Positions 26,816-35,688 of a DNA stretch of 64,000 nt are shown piece after piece (position 1 is the first letter of the stretch; every line of letters starts with the position of its first letter). The DNA comes from Candidatus Rubrivivax defluviihabitans (GTDB lineage Bacteria; Pseudomonadota; Gammaproteobacteria; Burkholderiales; Burkholderiaceae_C). The position numbers and the translations under genes are program-made. The stretch lies in assembly GCA_016709385.1 (NCBI GenBank), contig JADJMW010000008.1, positions 62,001 to 126,000 on the forward strand. Reading direction: 5' to 3'. The notes under the pieces are model-generated. The model was not told where the DNA came from, did not search any database, and worked only from the letters and a program-made list of their open reading frames with translations.

Positions 26816-27223
26816 TCAGGCCAGCAGGCTTGCGCCTTGTCCACCGGCGCGCGCAGCGCCACCGGCAGCGGAGTACAGGGCGTGCGCAGGGGCCAGGTCG
26901 GGGATCAGCACGTCGATGGCCCGGTCCAGCGACGCCGTGGCGCGGGCCAGCGCTTCGCGCTGCGCGGCGACCTGGCCACCGGCATGCGCGAGCCGCCGAC
27001 GCAGCACGGGTGGAACGCCACCGTTGCGGGCGGCGCGCGCGAACTCGCCGACGGCTGAAACCAGCGTGGCGTGCAGCTCGGCGGCCACATGGTCCACCGC
27101 GGCGGCATCCTGCTGGCGCAACGCCAGTCCCAGGGCGCCGAGTTGCTGCTCCAGCGCCAACAGCGGAATTTCCAGATCGGCGGCGCGCTGCACGGCTTGC
27201 CGCTCCTCTTGCGTGGACATCAT
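26816..27223 (-). CDS. flgN: Flagellar export chaperone FlgN
   Basis: A 135-residue, mostly helical acidic protein in the FlgN position, downstream of flgM. FlgN chaperones the hook-filament junction proteins FlgK and FlgL, both encoded about 9-12 kb away. Similarity among FlgN proteins is low, so the call rests on helical character, size and gene order. Two adjacent ATG codons (27223 and 27220) are possible starts. Confidence 0.8.
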   Translation of the reverse strand: MMSTQEERQAVQRAADLEIPLLALEQQLGALGLALRQQDAAAVDHVAAELHATLVSAVGEFARAARNGGVPPVLRRRLAHAGGQVAAQREALARATASLDRAIDVLIPDLAPAHALYSAAGGAARAGGQGASLLA

Positions 27224-27242
27224 GGAACGGAAACCCCGGCGG

Positions 27243-27527
27243 TCAGCTGAGCCGGCGGCCGAGCAGTTCCGCGGCGTTCAAGATCAGCTTGTCGGCGATG
27301 GCCTCGGGGTTCACCGTGAACTTGCCGTCGCGGATGGCCTGGGCCACGCGCTCGACCTTGGCGGTGTCGAAGGCGGGGTCGGTTCCCGCGCCGGCCAGCG
27401 CCGAGGCTGCGGGCGAAAGGGCGACTTGTGCGCTGGGCTCGGTACCGGCTTGCGCCGTCGCCGGCGGGCTCTTGCGCTCCGAAACGGTTGTCGCGGCTGG
27501 CTTGGATTCGAGAGGACCGATTTTCAT
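27243..27527 (-). CDS. flgM: Anti-sigma-28 factor FlgM
   Basis: A 94-residue FlgM with the disordered N-terminus (MKIGPLESKPAATT) and the C-terminal sigma-28-binding helices (DTAKVERVAQAIRDGKFTVNPEAIADKLI). It holds FliA inactive until the hook is finished, then is exported. A GGAG ribosome-binding site precedes the ATG. The gene has its own sigma-28-type promoter, giving negative feedback. Confidence 0.93.
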   Translation of the reverse strand: MKIGPLESKPAATTVSERKSPPATAQAGTEPSAQVALSPAASALAGAGTDPAFDTAKVERVAQAIRDGKFTVNPEAIADKLILNAAELLGRRLS

Positions 27528-27581
27528 GATGGACTCCTGTCAGGGTCACGGCGGCCGTGTGGACCCGACGACATGAACGTT

Positions 27582-27609
27582 CTATCGGTACCCCGGCCAG
27601 CGGACTTTA
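27582..27609 (-). promoter_or_regulatory. Sigma-28-type promoter of flgMN
   Basis: On the minus strand TAAAGTCC (27609-27602) is followed after 12 nt by ACCGATAG (27589-27582), close to TAAAGTTT-N11-GCCGATAA but with one extra spacer base. The predicted start lies about 50 nt before the flgM ATG. A sigma-28 promoter in front of flgMN also exists in enteric bacteria. Confidence 0.65.
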
Positions 27610-27672
27610 GGGCCAGGAGCGATGTTTTCTTCAATCCCCCCGAGATGCGGGGGTCGCTGCAGGTCGGCCGCG

Positions 27673-28377
27673 TCACAGCGCCAGCTCCACGCGGCGCTCG
27701 CCGACCGGTCGGCCGACGACCACGCGGCCGCTTTCGGTGCGCACACGTGCCGGGTGACCCTCCCGGCCGGAGGTCAAGGCGCGCCCCTCGACGTTGATGG
27801 CGAAGCCACGGCCGCGCGCCGAGATCTGCACGGTATCGCCCGCGGCAAACCACAGCCGGGGCTGCAGGTCGGTGGGCCGCAGGGCCGCGCCGGCCGCCAC
27901 CGGGCGCGCCAGCACGCGGCCCGACAGCGCCTGATCGGCCGTGAACGGCAGCGTCGCGGCCGCGGCCCAGTCGACCTCGGCCTGAACCAGCTGCGAGGCA
28001 TCGAGCCGGGTGCCCTCTGGCAGGTTGGCGCTGCTCACCAGGGCCGGGGCCAGCACCTGCACGGTGACCGGCAGAAAGACATTCCAGGGCGTGCTGCCTT
28101 GCGTGCAGCGCAGGCCCACGCGGGTGCGGCCCCAGCTCGGCGAGCCGGCCACCAGATAGGGTTGGACCGACGTGCAGTGCGCCAGCTTCAGCCGCGGGTC
28201 CAGCGCGCCGGCGCTGGCCAGCACGCGCGCGTCGGGCGGAGCCAGCGCCTGCGCGGCCTCGGTGGCCAGCGCCAGCGCCGCGGCCACGGCCTGCGGCGGA
28301 AGCTCGGCCGCAGGCGCGGCCATGGCCGCCAGGGCGGCAGCCAGCAGCGCAGCGGCGCGGGTGGGGGCAGGGCGCAT
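27673..28377 (-). CDS. flgA: Flagellar P-ring assembly chaperone FlgA
   Basis: A 234-residue periplasmic chaperone for FlgI P-ring assembly. It begins with a signal peptide (about residues 1-24, ending AAPAAE) and contains an SAF-like C-terminal domain (LPEGTRLDASQL, then LARPVAAGAAL and GDTVQISARGRGF). It is divergent from flgB across about 165 bp, the arrangement of class II flagellar genes controlled by FlhDC. I could not identify a FlhDC box with confidence. Confidence 0.9.
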   Translation of the reverse strand: MRPAPTRAAALLAAALAAMAAPAAELPPQAVAAALALATEAAQALAPPDARVLASAGALDPRLKLAHCTSVQPYLVAGSPSWGRTRVGLRCTQGSTPWNVFLPVTVQVLAPALVSSANLPEGTRLDASQLVQAEVDWAAAATLPFTADQALSGRVLARPVAAGAALRPTDLQPRLWFAAGDTVQISARGRGFAINVEGRALTSGREGHPARVRTESGRVVVGRPVGERRVELAL

Positions 28378-28542
28378 GTTCACGGGGTGGAATGTAACCA
28401 GACCTGACCGGGCGCCGGTGCTGAATTGACGGCTTTCGAGCCCGCTATTCGCACTCATGTCGCAACCGGGCCTTGCCCAGAATGCTTCTGCCGGCCGGGG
28501 TTCCGTGGACAAGGCGCTGAACCCGGCGGCAAGGAGCACCGC

Positions 28543-28941
28543 ATGATCGCCCGCCTCACCGAGAGCTTCGACTTCCACAGCCAGGCGCTGAGCTTGCGCG
28601 CCGAGCGCCAGCGACTGATCGCCGGCAACATCGCGAATGCCGACACCCCCGGCTTCCAGGCCCGCGACTTCGAATTCGCCTCGGCCTTGCGCGCCGCCAC
28701 TGGCAGTGCCGGCCCGGGGTCGGCCATCGCCGCCGGGGTCATGACCCCGGGTGGGCGGTCCGCCCCCGCGCTGCGTTACGCCGTGCCCAGCCAGACCAAC
28801 CTGGACAGCAATACGGTGGACATGGACCGCGAGCGCGCCGCCTTCGCCGACAACGCCGTCAAGTACGAGTCCACCTTGCGCTTCATCAACGGCAGCGTGC
28901 GCACGCTGCTCGACGCGATGAAGAGCCACCACCAGGGTTGA
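28543..28941 (+). CDS. flgB: Flagellar basal-body rod protein FlgB
   Basis: A 132-residue proximal rod subunit. The rod/hook signature region LRAERQRLIAGNIANADTPGFQARDF is near the N-terminus, and the C-terminal helix (KYESTLRFINGSVRTLLDAM) is typical. AAGGAG precedes the ATG at 28543. It is the first gene of the flgBCDEFGHIJKL operon. Confidence 0.96.
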   Translation: MIARLTESFDFHSQALSLRAERQRLIAGNIANADTPGFQARDFEFASALRAATGSAGPGSAIAAGVMTPGGRSAPALRYAVPSQTNLDSNTVDMDRERAAFADNAVKYESTLRFINGSVRTLLDAMKSHHQG

Positions 28942-28943
28942 CC

Positions 28944-29363
28944 ATGAGCCTGCTCAACATCTTCGACATCGCCGGCAGCGGCGTCAGCGCGCAGAGCCAG
29001 CGCCTGAACGTGGTGGCCTCCAACCTGGCCAACGCCGATACCGTGGCCGGCCCCGACGGCAGCGCCTACAAGGCGCGCCAAGTGGTGTTCCAGACCGCGC
29101 TCGCCGAAGGGGCCGGCCAGCGCGGCGCCAGCGCCGGCGTGCGCGTGTCGACGATCTCCGAGAACACGAGCCCCGGCCGCCGCGTGCACGACCCGCGCCA
29201 CCCCGGTGCCGACAAGGAAGGCTACGTCACCTACAGCAACGTCAATCCGGTGGAGGAGATGGTGAACATGATCTCGGCATCACGCTCGTACCAGAACAAC
29301 GTGGAGGTCATGAATACGGCGCGCAGCCTGCTGCTCAAGACGCTGCAGATCGGGCAGTCATGA
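28944..29363 (+). CDS. flgC: Flagellar basal-body rod protein FlgC
   Basis: A 139-residue proximal rod subunit with the N-terminal FDIAGSGVSAQSQRLNVVASNLANADT motif and the C-terminal heptad region (VEEMVNMISASRSYQNNVEVMN). The ATG lies 2 nt after the flgB stop and its own stop overlaps flgD by 4 nt. Confidence 0.97.
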   Translation: MSLLNIFDIAGSGVSAQSQRLNVVASNLANADTVAGPDGSAYKARQVVFQTALAEGAGQRGASAGVRVSTISENTSPGRRVHDPRHPGADKEGYVTYSNVNPVEEMVNMISASRSYQNNVEVMNTARSLLLKTLQIGQS

Positions 29364-30007
29364 GCAGCCTGGACGCGCTGTCGCTGTCATCGGTCAACGG
29401 CATCGCCGCCGTCGCGCCCACGGCCAACCAGGCCGGCAGCGCCGACCGCTTCCTGAAGCTGCTGGTGGCGCAGATGACGAGCCAGGACCCGCTCAATCCG
29501 ATGGACAACGCGCAGGTCACGAGCCAGATGGCGCAGATCAACACCGTCAACGGCATCGAGCAGCTCAACACCACCGTCGAGGGGCTGAACCGCCAGTTCG
29601 TGCAGATGCAGACGCTGCAAGGTGCGGCGCTGGTCGGCCATGACGTCACGCTGCAAGGCGACCGCCTGGCGGTGATGAACGGCAGCGGTGCCGGCGGCTT
29701 CGAGCTCACGGGCAGCGCCGACCGGGTGAAGGTGGAGGTCCTGGCGCCCTCGGGCCATGTCGTCGACACGCTCGAACTCGGCGCCCAGGGCGCCGGCCGC
29801 CATGGCTTCGGCTGGGCGGCGCCGACGCTGCCCGATGGCGCCCCCTATCGCTTTCGCGTCAGTGCCACCGTCGGAGCTGCCGTGGTGCCGAGCACGCCCC
29901 TGATGCGCGACCGCGTCGTGGCCGTCAGCACCGCCGGCGACCGGCTCAACCTGGAAACGCAGTACAGCGGCAGCGTCGGCTATGCCGACGTCAAGGCCTT
30001 CAACTGA
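29360..30007 (+). CDS. flgD: Hook-capping scaffold protein FlgD
   Basis: A 215-residue cap protein needed for hook polymerisation and lost from the finished structure. The N-terminal export and core segment FLKLLVAQMTSQDPLNPMDN is highly conserved, followed by the Tudor-like and FlgD-Ig domains (residues about 75-205). The ATG overlaps the flgC stop (ATGA). Confidence 0.96.
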   Translation: MSSLDALSLSSVNGIAAVAPTANQAGSADRFLKLLVAQMTSQDPLNPMDNAQVTSQMAQINTVNGIEQLNTTVEGLNRQFVQMQTLQGAALVGHDVTLQGDRLAVMNGSGAGGFELTGSADRVKVEVLAPSGHVVDTLELGAQGAGRHGFGWAAPTLPDGAPYRFRVSATVGAAVVPSTPLMRDRVVAVSTAGDRLNLETQYSGSVGYADVKAFN

Positions 30008-30040
30008 AACACCCCACGCCAAACCAGACAAGGACCCTCC

Positions 30041-31303
30041 ATGAGCTTCCAGCAAGGCCTCTCCGGGCTCAACGCCACCAGCCAGCACCTGCAGATCATC
30101 GGCAACAACATCGCCAACGCCAACACCTACGGCAGCAAGGTCGCGCGGGCGGAGTTCTCCGACGTCTACGCCACGGCGCTGAACGGCTCCGGCACCCAGT
30201 CCATCGGCATCGGCACCACGCTGAGCCAGGTGGCGCAGCAGTTCTCGCAAGGCAATATCTCGACGACGGAGAATCCGATGGACCTGGCGATCAACGGGGC
30301 CGGTTTCTTCCAGGTCACCGATGGCAACAGCCCGCCGGTCTTCACCCGCAACGGCCAGTTCAAGGTCGACCGCGAAGGCTTCATCGTCAACAACGGTGGC
30401 ATGCGGCTGATGGGCTACCGCGCCGACGACCAGGGCACGGTGCAGCCCGGACAGGCGGTGCCGCTGCGGCTGCCGACCGCGGGCGTGCGCCCGTCGCCAA
30501 CGAGCGAGATCGCGGTCGAGATGAATCTCGACGCCCGCCAGGCCGCGACGCTGCCCGCCGCCGGACCGAAGATCGACTTCGCCGACGCGGAGACCTACAA
30601 CAACGCCACGTCGTTGACCCTCTACGACGCCAAGGGCCAGGAGGTGGCGCTGACCTACTACTTCCAGAAGTCGGCCACCGACACCTGGAATGTCTACGCC
30701 ACGGCCAATGGCGTCACCATTGCTGGCACCGCTGCCGCCCCCGAGCCGGTGACGACCATCGAATTCCCGGCCGACGGCAGCGTGCCGACCGCGCCGGCGG
30801 GTCCGGTCAGCTTCGACGTGCCGGCCAGCACCAATCTGCAAGGCGCCGAGACGCTGGCGATCACCGGCGTCATGCTCGATGTCGGCGGCGCAACGCAGTT
30901 CGGCTCGCCCTTCGGTGTCACCGACCTGCGCCAGGACGGCTTCTCGGCCGGCCTGCTGACGTCGATCACGATCGAGGCCGACGGCGTCATCAATGCGCGC
31001 TACTCGAACGGTCGCTCGCGGCCGGCCGGGCAGGTCGAGATCGCCAATTTCCGCAATCCGCAAGGCCTGCAGCCGGTGGGCGACAACGCCTGGGCGCGCA
31101 CCCTGGCCTCGGGCGACCCGGTGGCGGGGGTGCCGGGCGAAGGAGCCCTGGGCAGCCTGCAGGCTGGTGCGCTGGAGGAATCCAACATCGACCTCACCAG
31201 TGAACTGGTCAGCATGATCACCGCGCAGCGTACCTACCAGGCCAACGCGCAGACCATCAAGACGCAGGACCAGGTGTTGCAGACCCTGCTCAACCTGCGC
31301 TGA
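30041..31303 (+). CDS. flgE: Flagellar hook protein FlgE
   Basis: A 420-residue hook subunit. It has the rod/hook N-terminus (LSGLNATSQHLQIIGNNIANANTYGSKVARAEF), variable surface domains in the middle, and the C-terminal helix (ESNIDLTSELVSMITAQRTYQANAQTIKTQD). Length is close to E. coli FlgE (402). A ribosome-binding site AAGGA precedes the ATG. Confidence 0.97.
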   Translation: MSFQQGLSGLNATSQHLQIIGNNIANANTYGSKVARAEFSDVYATALNGSGTQSIGIGTTLSQVAQQFSQGNISTTENPMDLAINGAGFFQVTDGNSPPVFTRNGQFKVDREGFIVNNGGMRLMGYRADDQGTVQPGQAVPLRLPTAGVRPSPTSEIAVEMNLDARQAATLPAAGPKIDFADAETYNNATSLTLYDAKGQEVALTYYFQKSATDTWNVYATANGVTIAGTAAAPEPVTTIEFPADGSVPTAPAGPVSFDVPASTNLQGAETLAITGVMLDVGGATQFGSPFGVTDLRQDGFSAGLLTSITIEADGVINARYSNGRSRPAGQVEIANFRNPQGLQPVGDNAWARTLASGDPVAGVPGEGALGSLQAGALEESNIDLTSELVSMITAQRTYQANAQTIKTQDQVLQTLLNLR

Positions 31304-31320
31304 CGCCGCGGCGCCGAGCG

Positions 31321-32046
31321 ATGGACCGCCTCATCTACCTGGCGATGTCGGGCGCCAAGGCCACGCTGCAGCGCCAGGACCAGCTCGCCAACAACCTGGC
31401 CAATGCATCGACCAACGGCTTCCGTGCCGAGCTGCAGGCCTTTCGTGCCGTGCCGGTGCGCGGCGACGGCGCCAGCACACGCGTCTACGCGCTCGAATCG
31501 TCGGTCGGCCACGACCCGCGCAGCGGCCCGGTGCAGACCACCGGCCGGGCCCTCGATGTCGCCCTGCAGGGGGCGGCCTGGCTGGCCGTGCAGGCGCTGG
31601 ACGGCACCGAGGCCTATACCCGCGCCGGGGCGCTGCAGGTCGGCACCGACGGCCAGCTCGTCACCCCCGCCGGCCTGCCGGTGCTCGGCGACGGCGGGCC
31701 GATCACGCTGCCGGCGAATGCCGCGGTCGACGTGGCCAGTGACGGCACGCTCACGACGCGGGTGGGCAACGACCCGCCACAACCGGCCGGCCGCCTGAAG
31801 CTGGTCACGACCGACGCACCACTGACGCGCGGCGACGACGGCCTGTTCCGCGTCGAGGCGGGTGAACTGGCGGCCGACCCGTCGGCACGGCTGCAGGCGG
31901 GCGCGCTGGAAGGCTCCAACGTCAGCCCGGTGGAGACCATGGTGGCGATGATCGCCGCGGCGCGCCAGTTCGAGCAGCAGATGAAGGTGCTGCAGGGCGC
32001 CGAGCAGCGCGAGCAGGCGGCGTCACGCCTGCTTTCGCCGCAGTGA
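31321..32046 (+). CDS. flgF: Flagellar basal-body rod protein FlgF
   Basis: A 241-residue proximal rod protein with the N-terminus MDRLIYLAMSGAKATLQRQDQLANNLANASTNGFRAE and the FlgE/F/G-type C-terminus (LEGSNVSPVETMVAMIAAARQFEQQMKV). It follows flgE by 17 bp. Confidence 0.96.
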   Translation: MDRLIYLAMSGAKATLQRQDQLANNLANASTNGFRAELQAFRAVPVRGDGASTRVYALESSVGHDPRSGPVQTTGRALDVALQGAAWLAVQALDGTEAYTRAGALQVGTDGQLVTPAGLPVLGDGGPITLPANAAVDVASDGTLTTRVGNDPPQPAGRLKLVTTDAPLTRGDDGLFRVEAGELAADPSARLQAGALEGSNVSPVETMVAMIAAARQFEQQMKVLQGAEQREQAASRLLSPQ

Positions 32047-32052
32047 TGGACG

Positions 32053-32088
32053 CCCGGAGAAGGCGCGCCGCCGGCCCTCTTTTCCGGG
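32053..32088 (+). other. Stem-loop between flgF and flgG
   Basis: CCCGGAGAAG pairs with CTTTTCCGGG (ten pairs, one G-U) around a 16-nt GC-rich loop, 6 nt after flgF. The 100-bp flgF-flgG gap is the longest inside the flgB-L operon. The hairpin may modulate read-through or protect the upstream message. No T-run follows. Confidence 0.45.
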
Positions 32089-32146
32089 GCTTGGTGCGCT
32101 GCAGTCCGATCCAACATCGAAACACCACTCGAAGGACGCGCAGACC

Positions 32147-32929
32147 ATGATCCGATCGCTCTGGATCTCCAAGACCGGCATGGAAGGCCAGCAGACCAAG
32201 CTGGACTCGATCGCCAACAACCTGGCCAATGTCAGCACCAACGGCTACAAGCGCGGCGGCGTGGTGTTCGAAGACCTGATGTACCAGAACCTGCGCACCG
32301 CCGGTGCCGCCAGTTCCGACCAGAGCCAGCTGCCCACCGGGCTGCAGGTGGGGCTGGGCACCCGGGTCGCGGCCTCGACGCGCAATTTCAGCCAGGGCAC
32401 GCTGCAGCAGACCGGCGGCAATCTCGACGTCGCCATCAAGGGCCAGGGCTTCTTCCAGATCCAGCTGCCCGACGGCAGCACCGGCTATACCCGCGACGGC
32501 GCCTTCCAGGTCGACGCCAACGGCCAGCTCGTCACCCAGGCCGGCCATGTCTTGCAGCCCGGCTTCACGATCCCGGCCAATGCCACGGGCGTCACGGTCA
32601 CGCCCGACGGCACGATCAACGTCAAGCTGCCGCAGCAGGTGGCGCCGCAGTCGGTGGGTCAGCTGCAGCTGGCGTCGTTCGTCAATCCGGCGGGGCTGGA
32701 CGCGCGCGGCGGCAACCTGTTCCTGGAGACCGAGGCCTCGGGCACCGCCAACGTCGGCAACCCGGGCGCCGACGGCCTGGGCCTGGTGCAGCAGGGTTTC
32801 CTGGAAGGCAGCAACGTCAACGTGGTGGAGGAACTGGTGTCGATGATCGCCACCCAGCGCGCCTACGAGATCAACTCCAAGGCCATCCAGACCAGCGACC
32901 AGATGCTGCAAAGGCTGGGCCAGCTGTGA
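32147..32929 (+). CDS. flgG: Flagellar distal rod protein FlgG
   Basis: A 260-residue distal rod subunit, matching E. coli FlgG in length (260). It opens MIRSLWISKTGMEGQQTKLDSIANNLANVSTNGYKRG and ends with LEGSNVNVVEELVSMIATQRAYEINSKAIQTSDQML. Its stop overlaps the flgH GTG start (GTGA). Confidence 0.97.
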   Translation: MIRSLWISKTGMEGQQTKLDSIANNLANVSTNGYKRGGVVFEDLMYQNLRTAGAASSDQSQLPTGLQVGLGTRVAASTRNFSQGTLQQTGGNLDVAIKGQGFFQIQLPDGSTGYTRDGAFQVDANGQLVTQAGHVLQPGFTIPANATGVTVTPDGTINVKLPQQVAPQSVGQLQLASFVNPAGLDARGGNLFLETEASGTANVGNPGADGLGLVQQGFLEGSNVNVVEELVSMIATQRAYEINSKAIQTSDQMLQRLGQL

Positions 32930-33612
32930 GCGTGCGCGACATCGGACGCGCCCTGGCCAGCGCCGCCGGCCTGCTTTCGGCGCTGCTGCTGCCCGCGTGC
33001 AGCATCTGGTCACCGCGCGTGGAGGTGGCCGACACGGCGCCGGTGGTGGTGGCCGCCGAGCCGCCGCCGGCGAACAACGGCTCTATTTTCCAGTCCGCCA
33101 GCTACCGGCCGCTGTTCGAGGACTATCGCGCGCGCCTGGCCGGCGACACGCTCACCGTGCAGATCGTCGAGAAGGTCAGCGCCAGCCAGAAGTCCACCAG
33201 TTCCATCGACAAGGGCGGCAGCCTGGCGGCTTCGGTGACGGCGCTGCCCGGCGTGAGCCCCGGCGACTTCGCGCGCGCCTCGGCCAAGGGCAGCTCCAGC
33301 AATACCTTCGCCGGCAAGGGCGCCACCGAGAGCAGCAACGACTTCAGCGGCACCATCACCGTCGTGGTGCGCCAGGTACTGCCCAATGGCCACCTGCTGA
33401 TCGGCGGCGAGAAGCAGATCGGCGTCAACAACAACGTCGACGTGCTGCGCTTCTCGGGTCAGGTCGATCCGCGGGCCATCCAGCCCGGCAATGCCGTGCC
33501 CAGTGCCGCCATTGCCAATGTGCGGCTCGAGCACCGCGGTCGCGGCCAGCAGGCCGAGGCCCAGGCCATCGGCTGGCTGTCGCGCGTGTTCCTCAGCGTG
33601 CTGCCGATCTAG
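32926..33612 (+). CDS. flgH: Flagellar L-ring lipoprotein FlgH
   Basis: A 228-residue outer-membrane lipoprotein forming the L ring. The N-terminal signal ends in the lipobox LLPAC, and the core contains GSIFQSASYRPLFEDYRARLAGDTLTVQI. A GTG start overlaps the flgG stop; this is the only start that keeps the complete signal peptide. Confidence 0.96.
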   Translation: MSVRDIGRALASAAGLLSALLLPACSIWSPRVEVADTAPVVVAAEPPPANNGSIFQSASYRPLFEDYRARLAGDTLTVQIVEKVSASQKSTSSIDKGGSLAASVTALPGVSPGDFARASAKGSSSNTFAGKGATESSNDFSGTITVVVRQVLPNGHLLIGGEKQIGVNNNVDVLRFSGQVDPRAIQPGNAVPSAAIANVRLEHRGRGQQAEAQAIGWLSRVFLSVLPI

Positions 33613-33622
33613 GGAGAGGGCG

Positions 33623-34768
33623 GTGCAACCCTCACCCGAGCGCCTGTTGCGCTGGACCGTCGCGCTGGCCTTTGCCGCCGCCAGCAGCGCGCTGTGGTGG
33701 CCGCACCCGGCGGCGGCCTCGGCCTCGGCGCGCATCAAGGAAGTGGCCGCCGTGCAGGGCGTGCGCAGCAACCAGCTGGTGGGTTACGGTCTGGTGGTGG
33801 GGCTGGACGGCACCGGCGACCAGACCACGCAGACGCCGTTCACCACGCAGAGCCTGAATGCGATGCTGCAGCAGTTCGGCATCACGCTGCCACCCGGCGC
33901 GAATCTGCAGCTCAAGAACGTGGCCGCGGTGATGGTGACGGCGCAACTGCCGCCGTTCGCGCTGCCGGGCCAGACCGTCGACGTCACCGTGTCCTCGGTG
34001 GGAAACGCCAAGAGCCTGCGCGGCGGCACGCTCATCGCCACGCCCTTGAAGGGCGCCGACGGCCAGGTCTACGCCCTGGCCCAGGGCAACCTCCTCGTCG
34101 GCGGGGCAGGTGCTTCGGCCAACGGCTCCAAGGTGCAGATCAACCACCTGTCGGCCGGCCGCATCCCCGAAGGGGCCAGCGTCGAACGTGCCGTGGCCAC
34201 GCCTTTGCTGGACGGCGACTCGCTGCAGCTGGGCCTGAACGCCAGCGACTACGCCACGGCGCGCGCCGTCGCCCGGGCCATCAACGCCTTCAAGGGCGAA
34301 GGCACGGCCGCGGCCCTGGACGGCCGCACGGTGAACGTGCGCATGCCCAGCGGCCAGGCCGGCGAGCGGGTGGCCTTCCTGGCCGACATCGAAAACCTGC
34401 CGCTGGTGCTGGAGCGGCCAGCGGCGCGCGTGGTGCTCAACGCCCGCACCGGTTCGGTGGTCATGAACGAGGCCGTGACGCTGGGCGCCTGCGCCGTGGC
34501 GCACGGTGGCCTGTCGGTGACGATCAGCACCACGCCCATGGTCAGCCAGCCGAACGAATTCGCGCAGGGCCAGACGGTGCGGGTCGACCAGTCCGAGATC
34601 ACCATCACGCAGCAGGAGGGCGCCTTGCTCAGCCTGCCCGCCGGCACCCAGCTCACCGACGTGGTGAAGGCGCTGAACCTGCTGGGGGCCACGCCGATGG
34701 ACCTGCTGGCCATCCTGCAGGCGATGAAGAGCGCCGGCGCGCTGCGTGCCGAGCTGGAGGTCATCTAG
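33623..34768 (+). CDS. flgI: Flagellar P-ring protein FlgI
   Basis: A 381-residue periplasmic P-ring subunit with an N-terminal signal peptide (cleavage near AAASASARIKE) and the conserved core VRSNQLVGYGLVVGLDGTGDQTTQTPFT. I chose a GTG at 33623 because AGGGAGAGGG sits directly upstream and it yields a standard signal peptide; in-frame sequence further upstream lies inside flgH. Confidence 0.96.
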   Translation: MQPSPERLLRWTVALAFAAASSALWWPHPAAASASARIKEVAAVQGVRSNQLVGYGLVVGLDGTGDQTTQTPFTTQSLNAMLQQFGITLPPGANLQLKNVAAVMVTAQLPPFALPGQTVDVTVSSVGNAKSLRGGTLIATPLKGADGQVYALAQGNLLVGGAGASANGSKVQINHLSAGRIPEGASVERAVATPLLDGDSLQLGLNASDYATARAVARAINAFKGEGTAAALDGRTVNVRMPSGQAGERVAFLADIENLPLVLERPAARVVLNARTGSVVMNEAVTLGACAVAHGGLSVTISTTPMVSQPNEFAQGQTVRVDQSEITITQQEGALLSLPAGTQLTDVVKALNLLGATPMDLLAILQAMKSAGALRAELEVI

Positions 34769-34771
34769 GAC

Positions 34772-35674
34772 ATGGCAGCCGGTCCGCTCGACAACCGCCT
34801 GGCCTTCGACGCGCGTTCGCTCGACGCGCTGCGCAGCCGCGCCGCCGCCGATCCGAAGTCCGCCGTGCGCGAGACCGCGCGCCAGTTCGAGGCGCTGTTC
34901 ATGCAGGAGCTGATGAAGAGCATGCGCGCCACCACCACGGGTGGCGGCCTGGGCGGCGACGACACGGCCGGCGCGCAGATGGGCACCGAGATGCTCGACA
35001 GCCAGTACGCCAGCCAGCTCAGCGGCCTGCCGGGCGGCCTGTCGGAAGCCATCACGCGCCACCTGGAGCGGCAGATGGGCCTGTCGCCCGGCCCCATTCC
35101 GCACACCGGGTCGGCCAACAACACACCGCCGCCGCTGGCGGCGCAGCCGGCACCGACACGCATTCCCCAGCTCGGCGCAGCGGGCTTCGTGCAGCAGCAC
35201 GGCGCCGCCGCACGCGAAGCCGAGGCTGCCACCGGCATCCCGGCCGCCTTCATGGTGGCGCAGGCGGCGCACGAAACGGGTTGGGGCCGCAAGGAAATCC
35301 GCCACGCCGACGGTACGCCGGCTTTCAACCTCTTCGGCATCAAGGCCGGCGCCGGCTGGCGCGGGCCGGTGGCCGAGGTCACGACCACCGAATATGCCGG
35401 CGGCACGCCGCGCAAGACGGTGGAGAAATTCCGCGCCTACGGCAGCTATGCCGAGTCCTTCGCCGACTATGCACGGCTCATGAAGGACAGCCCGCGCTAC
35501 AGCGGCGTGGTGGCCCGGGTGTCGGCGCTGGCCGCGGCGCACAAGCCAACCGAGGCCGCCGCCGGATTCGCGCTCGGCCTGCAGGGTGCAGGTTATGCCA
35601 CCGACCCGGCCTATGCCGACAAGCTCGGCCGCGTCATCAACACCACGCTGCGGCTGCAGCGTTCACTGAACTGA
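34772..35674 (+). CDS. flgJ: Bifunctional rod-capping protein and peptidoglycan hydrolase FlgJ
   Basis: A 300-residue two-domain FlgJ. Residues about 30-110 are the rod-binding domain (FEALFMQELMKSMRATTTGGGLGGDDTAG), and residues about 150-300 are a GH73-type glucosaminidase domain with the catalytic glutamate region QAAHETGWGRKEI. It caps the growing rod and opens the peptidoglycan. It follows flgI by 3 bp. Confidence 0.95.
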   Translation: MAAGPLDNRLAFDARSLDALRSRAAADPKSAVRETARQFEALFMQELMKSMRATTTGGGLGGDDTAGAQMGTEMLDSQYASQLSGLPGGLSEAITRHLERQMGLSPGPIPHTGSANNTPPPLAAQPAPTRIPQLGAAGFVQQHGAAAREAEAATGIPAAFMVAQAAHETGWGRKEIRHADGTPAFNLFGIKAGAGWRGPVAEVTTTEYAGGTPRKTVEKFRAYGSYAESFADYARLMKDSPRYSGVVARVSALAAAHKPTEAAAGFALGLQGAGYATDPAYADKLGRVINTTLRLQRSLN

Positions 35675-35688
35675 ACTGAGGGCCGGCC

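Noticed and set aside
28378..28542. FlhDC box or standard sigma-70 promoter between flgA and flgB
   Set aside because: TTGACG at 28426 has no acceptable -10 at 16-18 bp, and no clear FlhDC half-sites were found; a promoter must exist here but I cannot place it.
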